A stretch of 22,177 bases of DNA, from NCBI GenBank assembly GCA_900540255.1, contig UQFE01000036.1:1-22177 (forward strand), in the 5' to 3' direction. Position 1 is the stretch's first letter, and the number at the start of each line of letters is the position of its first letter. Position numbers and translations under genes: made by a program. Source of the stretch: an uncultured Clostridium sp. GTDB taxonomy: Bacteria; Bacillota; Clostridia; Clostridiales; Clostridiaceae. Under the pieces are notes generated by a model. The model was not told the DNA's origin, ran no database searches, and was given only the letters and a program-made list of their open reading frames with translations. Positions 6,674 through 14,073 of this stretch are shown piece after piece.

Positions 6674-6828
6674 GCTACAAATAAAAAGTATGCATATAAT
6701 AAAAGGTAAGTAGTTATTATAAATTATCAATAGAGAGATAGAAAAATATCTCTCTATTTTTTTATAGTTTATTGAGTAGTAGGAAAATTTAATCTTAAAG
6801 CTACAAATAAAAAATATGAATATATAAG
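6674..6828 (+). repeat. Imperfect direct repeat flanking a terminator
   Basis: The phrase GCTACAAATAAAAA-TATG-ATATA occurs at 6674-6700 and again at 6800-6828 with three or four differences. The first copy begins in the last bases assigned to the insertion sequence; the second lies before the iron-sulfur gene. The stretch between them contains only a terminator. They may be a local duplication or related promoter pieces; no convincing -35 was found for either. Confidence 0.4.
6730..6763 (+). terminator. Strong intrinsic terminator upstream of the nitrate genes
   Basis: ATAGAGAGATA (6730-6740) and TATCTCTCTAT (6747-6757) form a perfect 11-bp stem with a GAAAAA loop, followed by seven T's. The native gene it once ended is not in the window, which suggests the cassette and insertion sequence now separate it from its parent gene. 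It also insulates the nitrate operon from upstream transcription. Confidence 0.85.
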
Positions 6829-6875
6829 AATATTTTTACAAAAGATAAAACTATGACAAAAGCGAGGTGGAACTA

Positions 6876-7346
6876 ATGAAAATTAAAATGACTGTTCAGG
6901 AATTTGATGAAATAGTAAATAGCATAAGGTATAAATATAAGTTAACTTTCAAAAATTATAAGGTTATAAGAGATAATAGCAAATGTATAGGATGTGGAGA
7001 ATGTGTTTTAGTATGTCCTAACAATGCAAGGTCTAGAAGTCCTAATAAATATTTTAGAATTGTTATTATGGGTAGAACAGGAAAAACTAATCCAAGAATT
7101 GCAGAAGATTTTATAAAATGGGCAGATGAAGATACAGTATTAAAAGTAATAGATAATACTTATAAATTTGTTAGAGAATATATAAGCCCAGATGCACCTT
7201 ATGGAAAAGAGCATATTGGATATATAGTTGATAGAGTTGGATATAAGGAATATAAAAAATGGGCATTGGATAATGTTAAGTTATCAGATATTGCTGAAGT
7301 AAGTAAAAATGTAAATTGGAGTGGAATGCATTATGTAAGAAAATAA
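6876..7346 (+). CDS. AsrC-like stand-alone C-terminal iron-sulfur protein
   Basis: A 156-residue protein matching only the C-terminal half of the anaerobic sulfite reductase subunit AsrC family. It has a single ferredoxin motif CIGCGECVLVCP (from residue 39) followed by the AsrC tail: RSRSPNKYFRIVIMGRTGK, NPRIAEDFIKWADED, and PYGKEHIGYIVDRVGY. The N-terminal part of AsrC that carries the siroheme-binding cysteines is missing. A perfect terminator 113 bases upstream shows the gene is not simply cut at its 5' end by the insertion sequence. The start at 6876 has GAGGTGG (6864-6870); a GTG at 6867 is inside that site and is rejected. It probably transfers electrons; its place before narA suggests a role in nitrate or nitrite reduction, but this is inference. 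Confidence 0.75.
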   Translation: MKIKMTVQEFDEIVNSIRYKYKLTFKNYKVIRDNSKCIGCGECVLVCPNNARSRSPNKYFRIVIMGRTGKTNPRIAEDFIKWADEDTVLKVIDNTYKFVREYISPDAPYGKEHIGYIVDRVGYKEYKKWALDNVKLSDIAEVSKNVNWSGMHYVRK

Positions 7347-7420
7347 AAATATTTAATTATATTTTTACAAAATAACCAAGAATTATAATAAAGTATTAAA
7401 AATAAAAGGAAGTGATTTTA

Positions 7421-9502
7421 TTGAAGATTGTAAGATCTACTTGTAATTATTGTTCAATTGCATGTAATTTAGATTTTAATATTGAAGATAATGGATTTAT
7501 TAATAGAATTGTACCAGCACTTAACTATCCAGTTAATAAGGGATTTTGTTGTGTAAAGGGATTAAATTTAGATAAACAAAATACACAACATGAAAATCCT
7601 GTATTACCATTACTAAGAGATAAAGATGGAAAGTTGAAACAAATTCAATGGAATGAGGCTTTTGATTTATTTGCAAAAAGGGTAACTGAAATACAGGACA
7701 AATATGGTAAAGAAAGTTTTGCATTTTTAAGTACAGGTCAATTAGCTACAGAAGAAATGGCATTAGCAGGACATATAGGAAGGACATTTTTAGGGGGAAA
7801 TGGAGATGGAAATACAAGACTTTGCATGGCTACATCAGTAGTTGCTTATAAGCAAAGCTTTGGATTTGATGCACCACCATATACGTTTAATGATTTAGAA
7901 CATTCAGATGTAATTATATTTATAGGTTGTAATCCTGTAGTTGCACATCCAATTCTTTGGGGCAAGACAAAAAATAATAAGGATTGTATAAAAATTGGCA
8001 TAGACCCAAGAAGAACGGAAACAGTAACAAATTGCGATATGTGGATAGATATAAAGCCAAAGACAGATTTAGTGCTTTTATATACATTAGCAAATGTCCT
8101 TATTAAAAAGGGATGGGTTGATAATGAATATATTGAAAAGTATACAGAAGATTTTGAGGGATTTAAGGAACATGTAAAAAAATATATATTAGATGATGTA
8201 GAAGAAAAAACAGGTATATCTAAAGGAAGAGTTTTAGAGTTAGCACAAATAATACATAATGGAAAAAGGGTATCTTTGTGGTGGACCATGGGAGTAAATC
8301 AAGGATATCAAGCAGTAAGAACAGCACAAGCAATTATAAATATATGTTTAATGACTGGAAATATAGGAAGAGTTGGAACTGGACCAAACTCTATAACAGG
8401 TCAGTGTAATGCTATGGGATCTAGATTATTTAGTAATACTACAGGTCTTTATGGTGGAGGAGAATATGATAATGAAGAAAGAAGAAAAGCTGTGGCAAAA
8501 GCTTTAGATATAAATCCAGAAATGTTACCTAAAAAGCCTACATTACCATACAATGTTATAATAGATAAAATAAATTCAGGGGAAATAAAAGCTTTATGGG
8601 TAGTTGCAACTAATCCTATAGTTTCATGGATAAATAACTTGGAATTTAAAAAAGCTGCTGAAAACTTAGAATTTCTAGTTGTAGAGGATATTTATTCTGA
8701 TACAGAAACAGTAAAATACTGTGATTTATTTTTACCTTCAGCTAATGGTTTGAAAAAAGAAGGTGTGTTGATTAATACAGAAAGAAGATTATCAAAAATT
8801 AATCCAGTGTTAGAAAAAAAAGAAAATGAATTAACAGATTATGATATTATGCTTGGAATAGGTAAGGCTTTGGGAATGGGAAAATTATTAGATAAATGGA
8901 AAACACCAAAGGATGCTTTTGAAACATTAAGGGAATGTACAAAAGGAATGCCATGTGATATTACAGGTGTAAGTTATGAATTATTAAGTGATTATCAAAA
9001 GGGAATACAATGGCCATTTAGAGAAGGAGAAAAATTAAAACAAGATGAAAGAAGGTTATTTGAGGATAATAAATATTATACGCCAAATTGTAAGGCTAAA
9101 TTTATCTATGAGGATGTAGCTACATTTCCTTATGAGCAATCTAAGGAATATCCATATTTATTTAATACAGGAAGAGGGACTGTTGGACAATGGCATACAC
9201 AAACAAGAACTAGGGAAATACCAGATGTTTTTTCTATAGTTCCACATCAAGCATATGTGAACATAAATACTGATTTAGCTCATGAATTAGGAATATTGGA
9301 TAATGAAATAATTAAAATTACATCACCAAATGGTGTAAGTAATAATTTTCTTGTTAAATTAAGTAGAACTGTTAAAAAAGATCAGATATATGCTCCTATG
9401 CATTATATAGAAACAAATTCATTATTACCATCTATATTTGATACATATTCAAAAGAACCTAATTTTAAGTATGTACCTGTAAAAATAGAAAAGGTAGATT
9501 AG
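7421..9502 (+). CDS. narA: Nitrate reductase catalytic subunit, molybdopterin type (NarA/NasA-like)
   Basis: A 693-residue molybdopterin oxidoreductase that would reduce nitrate to nitrite in the cytoplasm. C8, C11, C15 and C44 (C-x2-C-x3-C, then CCVKG) bind one [4Fe-4S] cluster. The predicted molybdenum ligand is Cys135 in NTRLCMATSV, a wording typical of assimilatory-type nitrate reductases; formate dehydrogenases have a VCHG/VUHG context here. The C-terminal dinucleotide-binding domain has GRGTVGQWHTQTRT and ends in FDTYSKEPNFKYVPVKI, also NasA-like. There is no twin-arginine signal. The TTG at 7421 is chosen because AGGAAGTGA (7408-7416) precedes it; a GTG at 7412 lies within that site. 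With the next two genes this matches the NarABC set described for C. perfringens. Confidence 0.85.
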   Translation: MKIVRSTCNYCSIACNLDFNIEDNGFINRIVPALNYPVNKGFCCVKGLNLDKQNTQHENPVLPLLRDKDGKLKQIQWNEAFDLFAKRVTEIQDKYGKESFAFLSTGQLATEEMALAGHIGRTFLGGNGDGNTRLCMATSVVAYKQSFGFDAPPYTFNDLEHSDVIIFIGCNPVVAHPILWGKTKNNKDCIKIGIDPRRTETVTNCDMWIDIKPKTDLVLLYTLANVLIKKGWVDNEYIEKYTEDFEGFKEHVKKYILDDVEEKTGISKGRVLELAQIIHNGKRVSLWWTMGVNQGYQAVRTAQAIINICLMTGNIGRVGTGPNSITGQCNAMGSRLFSNTTGLYGGGEYDNEERRKAVAKALDINPEMLPKKPTLPYNVIIDKINSGEIKALWVVATNPIVSWINNLEFKKAAENLEFLVVEDIYSDTETVKYCDLFLPSANGLKKEGVLINTERRLSKINPVLEKKENELTDYDIMLGIGKALGMGKLLDKWKTPKDAFETLRECTKGMPCDITGVSYELLSDYQKGIQWPFREGEKLKQDERRLFEDNKYYTPNCKAKFIYEDVATFPYEQSKEYPYLFNTGRGTVGQWHTQTRTREIPDVFSIVPHQAYVNINTDLAHELGILDNEIIKITSPNGVSNNFLVKLSRTVKKDQIYAPMHYIETNSLLPSIFDTYSKEPNFKYVPVKIEKVD

Positions 9503-9511
9503 GAGATTGCT

Positions 9512-9925
9512 ATGAAAAGAATAAAAATAGATAGAAAAAAGTGTATTGGTTGTTTAACATGTACTACTGCATGTAAAGTATCTCATGGCTCAAGAGATAT
9601 AAGAGGAAGAATAGTTATCAATAGTAAAGGAAATTTTACTCAAATTTATTGTAGACATTGTACTAGACCAGAATGTGTATATGCTTGTCCAACTGGAGCT
9701 ATGAGAAAATATGATGAAAGTAAATATGTAATTTATGATAAAAGCAGATGTGCAAGTTGTTTTATGTGTATAATGGCATGTCCATATGGGGTTTTAAAAA
9801 TGGATTATCAAACTAATAGAGAAGTAATGAAATGTGATATGTGTATATCAACAGAACAAAACTTTCCTCAATGTGTAGATAAATGTCCAATGAATGCATT
9901 AACTTTAGAGGAGGTGGATGAATAA
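9512..9925 (+). CDS. narB: Four-cluster ferredoxin, electron carrier of the nitrate reductase (NarB-like)
   Basis: A 137-residue iron-sulfur protein with sixteen cysteines in four groups: CIGCLTCTTAC (11-21), CRHCTRPECVYACP, CASCFMCIMACP and CDMC...QCVDKCP. This is the HycB/CooF/DmsB-type layout for four [4Fe-4S] clusters forming an electron wire. It starts nine bases after narA with AGGAGA (9501-9506) as ribosome binding site, and its stop codon shares one base with the start of the flavoprotein gene. Position between a flavoprotein and a molybdenum enzyme says it carries electrons from the first to the second. No signal peptide or membrane segment, so cytoplasmic. Confidence 0.85.
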   Translation: MKRIKIDRKKCIGCLTCTTACKVSHGSRDIRGRIVINSKGNFTQIYCRHCTRPECVYACPTGAMRKYDESKYVIYDKSRCASCFMCIMACPYGVLKMDYQTNREVMKCDMCISTEQNFPQCVDKCPMNALTLEEVDE

Positions 9926-11148
9926 TGGTATGTGTTGTAGTAGGAGTATCTGCAGCTGGAATTAATGCAGCAAAAACTTTACGTGAAATTGATAAAAATA
10001 TAGAAATAATATTAGTATCTAAAGACGAATATGTTTATTCAAGATGTATACTTCATCATTTTTTAGATGGAAGAAGAGATATGAAATCTTTAGATTTTAC
10101 TCCAGAAAATTTTTTTGAAACATATAAAATAAAGTGGGTAAAGGGAGTAGAAGTAATAGGGATAGATACTAATGAAAAGAAATTAAAATTATCAAATAAT
10201 GAAGAGTTAAGTTATGACAAAGTTATATTAGCAACTGGTTCATCATCATTTTTACCACCAATAGAAAATTTAAGAAGTGCTAATAATATAATTGGATTAA
10301 GAAACTTGGATGATGCTATTAAAATTAAAGAAGAGGTTAAAAAAGTAAAAAATGTTGCTATTTTAGGAGCTGGCTTAGTTGGAGTTGATGCTTTAGCAGG
10401 CCTTTTAGATTATGGTGTAAATATTACTTTAATTGAAATGGGAGATAGAATTTTACCACTTCAATTAGATAAATATGCAGCTGGAGTATATGAAGAAAGG
10501 TTAAGAGAAGAAGGAGTAGACTTTAGGTTTGGTGTAAGGGCAGAAAAAGTTATAGTTGATAATAATAATAATCCACTTTCCATAAAATTAAATACAGGAG
10601 AAGAGGTTCCTTGTGAATTAATAATTGCATGTACAGGTGTTAGATCAAATATTGGATTTTTAAAAGATAGTGGAATAGAATGTGATAAGTTTGGTCTTAT
10701 AATTAATTCAAAAGGTGAAACAAATGTAAGAGATGTATATGGAGCAGGAGACATAACAGGAAGAAATCCAATATGGCCAACTGCTGTAAAGGAAGGTATT
10801 GTTGCAGCTAATAATGTATTAGGTAAAATGATTTATATGAATGACTTTTTTGGAAGTAAAAATACTATGAATTTTTGTGGAGTAGCTACAATGTCATTAG
10901 GAATGGTAAATACTCCAGATAATAGTTATATAGAAGAAAAACAAATTAAAGGAAAGGATTATAAAAAGATAATTCATAAGGAGGGAGTAATATATGGTGC
11001 TATAATTCAAGGAGATTTATCTTATGTTGGAGTATTAACTCAACTTATAAAGGAAAATATAGATATAAGAAAAGTTACAAAGCCACTATTTAACATAGAT
11101 TATTCAGACTTCTTTAATGAAAAAGAAAACTTAGAATTTGTATATTAA
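9925..11148 (+). CDS. narC: NAD(P)H-dependent FAD oxidoreductase, NarC-like
   Basis: A 407-residue flavoprotein of the pyridine nucleotide-disulfide oxidoreductase fold (NADH oxidase/NirB-like N-terminal part). The FAD site opens with VVGVSAAGINAAKTLRE, the NAD(P) site is AILGAGLVGVDALAGLLDYG (about residues 148-167), and the second FAD contact is TNVRDVYGAGDI. CIL at about residue 41 sits where NADH oxidases keep their redox cysteine (S-R-C-x-L). The start ATG (9925) overlaps the narB stop and is preceded by GGAGGTGG (9910-9917), so it is translationally coupled. It likely takes electrons from NAD(P)H and passes them through NarB to NarA, letting the fermenting cell dispose of reducing power on nitrate. 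Confidence 0.82.
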   Translation: MVCVVVGVSAAGINAAKTLREIDKNIEIILVSKDEYVYSRCILHHFLDGRRDMKSLDFTPENFFETYKIKWVKGVEVIGIDTNEKKLKLSNNEELSYDKVILATGSSSFLPPIENLRSANNIIGLRNLDDAIKIKEEVKKVKNVAILGAGLVGVDALAGLLDYGVNITLIEMGDRILPLQLDKYAAGVYEERLREEGVDFRFGVRAEKVIVDNNNNPLSIKLNTGEEVPCELIIACTGVRSNIGFLKDSGIECDKFGLIINSKGETNVRDVYGAGDITGRNPIWPTAVKEGIVAANNVLGKMIYMNDFFGSKNTMNFCGVATMSLGMVNTPDNSYIEEKQIKGKDYKKIIHKEGVIYGAIIQGDLSYVGVLTQLIKENIDIRKVTKPLFNIDYSDFFNEKENLEFVY

Positions 11149-11193
11149 AAATATAATTTTACCTACTTATTTTTCCTTTTAGTAATTAAAATC

Positions 11194-11277
11194 ATTATCA
11201 TATGATATTAATGATAATAAATTAAAATAAGTACATATATGCTTCATAATCATATAATAGGATTATCAAATGATAAT
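11194..11277 (+). promoter_or_regulatory. Two ATTATCA/TGATAAT dyads around the promoter of the metal-efflux gene
   Basis: Dyad one is ATTATCAT (11194-11201) and ATGATAAT (11211-11218) with nine bases between. Dyad two is ATTATCA-AA-TGATAAT (11262-11277), a perfect 7-2-7 palindrome ending two bases before the ribosome binding site. A TATAAT (11253-11258) lies between them, placing the likely transcription start inside dyad two. The half-sites resemble words used by Fur-superfamily metal regulators, but the order of halves differs from the classic Fur box, so the regulator is uncertain. Confidence 0.5.
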
Positions 11278-11291
11278 TGGAGGAGATTAGG

Positions 11292-12161
11292 GTGAATAGA
11301 TATGATGAATCTAATAAGGTAACAATAATATCAATTTTACTTAATATAGGGTTGACTGTAATAAAAGTAATAGCAGGTATTTTAGGCAATTCTACAGCTA
11401 TAATATCAGATGGATTACATTCAGCATCAGATATAATTACTTCCATTGGAATTCTTATAGGAAATAGGATTTCTAGAAAGCCTAGAGATGATGAGCATCA
11501 ATATGGTCATGAAAAAGCAGAAAGTTTAGTTTCTTTTATTTTAGCATCAGTACTTATAATTGTAGCATTAAAATTAGGATATGATGGAGTTAAAAATTTA
11601 ATTAATATAAATAAAATAATAAAGCCTACTATGCTTCCTTTAATAGTATCTTTGATTTCAATAGGAGTTAAGGAATATCAATATCAAATTACAATTAAGG
11701 TAGCTAAGAAGACTAATTCATCATCATTAAGAGCTGATGCATGGCATCATAGATCAGATGCATTTTCATCTATAGCAGCATTTATTGGAATTGGAGGGGC
11801 AATACTAGGATTTAAGAGATTAGATCCAATAGCATCAATTATAGTAGCATTAGTTGTTGTAAAAGTAGGTATTGATATTTTAAAGTCATCTTGTGATGAA
11901 TTAATGGATAGTTCAATAAGTAAGGCTGATATTAATAAAATTAAATCCTTGGTTGAAAATGATGAAAAAATATGTGGAATAAAGGATTTTAAATCAAGAA
12001 AATATGGTTCTGTTGCTTATATTGATATGAGTATTTTTATTGATAATAATAAAACATTAGAGGAAGCACATAATATTGCAGATAACTTAGAAAATGATAT
12101 AATATCAAAATTAAGTTATATTAAAGAAATTAATATTCACACTGAACCGTACAAAGGGTAA
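11292..12161 (+). CDS. Cation diffusion facilitator (CDF) family metal efflux protein
   Basis: A 289-residue CDF transporter with six predicted membrane helices and a cytoplasmic C-terminal domain (about 205-289). Metal-binding residues are H43 and D47 in SDGLHSASD (helix 2) and H152 and D156 in DAWHHRSD (helix 5), an HxxxD/HxxxD set that in characterised members usually goes with zinc-type ions; substrate is not proven. The family block DDEHQYGHEKAESL is present. The GTG at 11292 is taken as start because GGAGGAGA (11279-11286) lies just before it; a TTG at 11277 would fall upstream of that site. It has its own promoter region with two dyads and its own terminator, so it is a single-gene unit, probably metal-regulated. 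Confidence 0.88.
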   Translation: MNRYDESNKVTIISILLNIGLTVIKVIAGILGNSTAIISDGLHSASDIITSIGILIGNRISRKPRDDEHQYGHEKAESLVSFILASVLIIVALKLGYDGVKNLININKIIKPTMLPLIVSLISIGVKEYQYQITIKVAKKTNSSSLRADAWHHRSDAFSSIAAFIGIGGAILGFKRLDPIASIIVALVVVKVGIDILKSSCDELMDSSISKADINKIKSLVENDEKICGIKDFKSRKYGSVAYIDMSIFIDNNKTLEEAHNIADNLENDIISKLSYIKEINIHTEPYKG

Positions 12162-12183
12162 AAATATAAATAATTAAATTTTA

Positions 12184-12231
12184 AAATCAAATGAATTTTT
12201 ATATTAATATAGAAGTTCATTTGATTTTTTT
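12184..12231 (+). terminator. Terminator after the CDF gene
   Basis: AAATCAAATGAA (12184-12195) and TTCATTTGATTT (12216-12227) form a perfect 12-bp stem with a 20-base loop, running into seven T's (12225-12231). Confidence 0.88.
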
Positions 12232-12581
12232 GTTTAATTTTATATTAAAATTTAATTTCCATAAAATTTATTTTTATGATTATTTTATAATTATTTTATA
12301 ATAATATAAAAAATATAAAAATGTGGAAAAATCGATTTTTGTTTATAAAATCATTCAAAATAGTAAAAGAAAAATGTTATATGATGCAGAAAAAAAACGA
12401 ATGAAAAGGTTTGACTAGGAAATATAAAGAAAATATAATTATAATGTGAATTTTAGGAATATATTACAAATTGTTAAATGAAGTATTATTTTACTTTATA
12501 TATTAATTTGTTTATTGTTTTTTAGCTTAAATTCTCTTTTAAATAATTATTAAAATATAAGGAAAGTTTAGAGTAATCATA
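12232..12581 (+). promoter_or_regulatory. Upstream region and promoter of the sipW operon
   Basis: A 350-base AT-rich spacer without a credible gene. It contains a near-consensus sigma-A promoter: TTGACT (12411-12416), 17 bases, TATAAT (12434-12439), with a second TATAAT directly after it. The transcript would begin near 12446, giving a 5' leader of about 136 bases. Upstream lie a perfect palindrome AAAAATCGATTTTT (12327-12340) and two tandem copies of ATTATTTTATA (12279-12300). The palindrome is a candidate operator. Long leaders and upstream sites fit a regulated matrix operon, but no regulator can be named. Confidence 0.7.
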
Positions 12582-13106
12582 ATGAAAATTAAAAATGTTT
12601 TTAAAAAGTTATGTAACTTTTTATGTATATTATTTTTCATAGCGTTATTTATTGGACTTGCTGGAAATATATCAAGTAAGTTTGATAAGGTTTATGATTT
12701 AATAAAATTTAAAAGTTATGTAATTTTATCAGATAGTATGAAGCCAGCAATGGATCCAGGTGATGTTATCTTTATTAAGAAAATTAATGTTGATAATTTA
12801 AAAGCTGGTGATATTATAACTTTTCAAAAAGAAGAGTTTATAGCTACTCATAGAATTATTAAATTTGAAGATAAAAGTATAATAACTCAAGGTGATAATA
12901 ACAATTTAGCTGATGATCCATTAACTAAGGAAAATGTTATTGGAAAGTATATGTTTAAGGTACCTAAGATTGGTTACTTTTACTCATTTGTGGGGTCTCC
13001 AATTGGAATTATAGTGATATCTATAATTATAGTAATTATTATAATTTATGAAATTTGCTTTGTAGATGATAAGAAGGAAAAGAAAAATAATAAAAAATTA
13101 AGGTAA
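12582..13106 (+). CDS. sipW: Signal peptidase I of the SipW (ER-like) type
   Basis: A 174-residue membrane protease that would remove the special signal peptides of the matrix proteins encoded next to it. It has an N-terminal helix (about 10-29) and a C-terminal helix (about 137-156). The nucleophile is Ser52 in ILSDSMKPAMDPGD, and the general base is His90 in ATHRIIKF. A histidine in place of the usual lysine is the mark of the SipW/ER branch. GDNNNLADDP supplies the conserved acidic box. GGAAAG (12561-12566) is rather far from the ATG and only GAG (12571-12573) lies at normal distance, so translation may be modest. First gene of the operon, 63 bases before the TasA-like gene. Confidence 0.93.
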   Translation: MKIKNVFKKLCNFLCILFFIALFIGLAGNISSKFDKVYDLIKFKSYVILSDSMKPAMDPGDVIFIKKINVDNLKAGDIITFQKEEFIATHRIIKFEDKSIITQGDNNNLADDPLTKENVIGKYMFKVPKIGYFYSFVGSPIGIIVISIIIVIIIIYEICFVDDKKEKKNNKKLR

Positions 13107-13169
13107 ATAAGTTTATTGATAAAGTAATTTATTACATAAAAATTTAAAATATTAAAGGGAGAGATAATA

Positions 13170-13979
13170 ATGAATAAAAAAAGAATAGGAGCTTTATTAA
13201 TTGGAGCAACATTATTAGTGGGATCGTTAGGATCATTTGCTTACTTTACAGGAACAACAAGTGAAATTAAAGGTAATGGTGAAAATAATAAACTACAAAA
13301 ATTAAATATTACAAATGGTAAGGTAGAAGTATCATCAGAGGTTATTAATAATGGAACTGGTAATTTAGATTGGTCTTATGATGTTGTTAAATATAGTTTA
13401 GAAGAACTTACTGTAAGAAATGAAGAATTTATAAATGCAAACAGAACGCCTGATATAGAAGGACCCAAAAAATCAAATGTAAATGGAATACAAAGAGTTG
13501 AGATTGGAGCAGCATTACCAACTAAAATTAATTATACTAGACCAGGAGATGCTATTGTTTTAGGTGTTCCTCAAGGAGATGGAACAACTGGATTAGTTGT
13601 AACTAATAAAAGTAATTTAACAGTTAAAATGCAATTAGTTGTAAAAACTGATGATAAAGCACAAGCAATGATACAAGCAATGAATGATGCTGGATGGGTA
13701 ATGTATATAAATGGAGAAGAAGTTGCTCTTCAAGGTGGAAATGTAATAGGATTAGGAGTTGTACCAGGTAATACAATATTAGATAATGCTATTGATGTAA
13801 GATTTGAATTACCATTAATAACAGATAATAGCTATCAAAATGCAACAAATGTTAGCGGAACTATAGAAAATTTAGATTTATCACAAATTATTGAAATACA
13901 AGCAACTCAAGAAAATAATACTGGATGGAATGAAAATGGAACTGTAAATAGAATTGAAGATAGATTTAATGAGAAGTAA
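13170..13979 (+). CDS. TasA/camelysin-like extracellular fibre protein (BsaA-like)
   Basis: A 269-residue secreted protein. The signal peptide has the SipW-dependent form, ending LGSFAYFTG with likely cleavage after Ala24. The mature part starts with a TasA-type strand pattern (IKGNGENNKLQKLNITNGK) and ends with the motif IQATQENNTGWNENG (about residues 243-257). In Bacillus TasA and C. perfringens BsaA, such proteins are cut by SipW and assemble into biofilm fibres; the neighbouring sipW supports the same here. A strong ribosome binding site (AAGGGAGAG) precedes the ATG. A weak hairpin after the gene could favour high expression of this gene over later ones. No cysteines and no wall anchor. 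Confidence 0.8.
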   Translation: MNKKRIGALLIGATLLVGSLGSFAYFTGTTSEIKGNGENNKLQKLNITNGKVEVSSEVINNGTGNLDWSYDVVKYSLEELTVRNEEFINANRTPDIEGPKKSNVNGIQRVEIGAALPTKINYTRPGDAIVLGVPQGDGTTGLVVTNKSNLTVKMQLVVKTDDKAQAMIQAMNDAGWVMYINGEEVALQGGNVIGLGVVPGNTILDNAIDVRFELPLITDNSYQNATNVSGTIENLDLSQIIEIQATQENNTGWNENGTVNRIEDRFNEK

Positions 13980-14027
13980 TCTTTTATCTATTTAGTTTAA
14001 TATCATTAAAATATAAATTTATAATAT

Positions 14028-14049
14028 AACTATAAGTTTTCTTATGGTT
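14028..14049 (+). terminator. Weak hairpin between the fibre gene and the LPQTG gene
   Basis: AACTATAAG (14028-14036) and CTTATGGTT (14041-14049) pair over nine bases with one G-U pair and a TTTT loop. The T-rich stretch after it is short. It may cause partial termination or protect the 3' end of the fibre mRNA, giving more TasA-like protein than downstream products. Confidence 0.35.
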
Positions 14050-14073
14050 CTATATTTATATAAGGAAGTGCTT

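Larger units (their letters stand above)
5975..6675 (+). mobile_element. IS200-type insertion sequence (TnpA only)
   Basis: About 700 bases, the usual size of IS200 elements, with a single HUH transposase, a left-end hairpin at 5983-6005 and a right-end hairpin at 6641-6659. No tnpB is present. Elements of this family move as single strands and leave no target duplication, so the exact ends cannot be set by eye; 5975 and 6675 are estimates. It lies directly between the immunity cassette terminator and the nitrate reductase region. Confidence 0.85.

Noticed and set aside
7846..8289. Minus-strand open frame of 147 codons inside narA
   Set aside because: No ribosome binding site or domain; it is the complement of a conserved molybdopterin enzyme.
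7412..9502. Formate dehydrogenase (FdhF) identity and a possible selenocysteine
   Set aside because: The active-site context NTRLCMATSV has a plain Cys codon (TGC), no in-frame TGA is present, and the C-terminal wording is NasA-like.
12478..12525. Fifteen-codon frame in the sipW leader (ATG at 12478)
   Set aside because: No ribosome binding site and an AT-rich sequence that gives such frames by chance.
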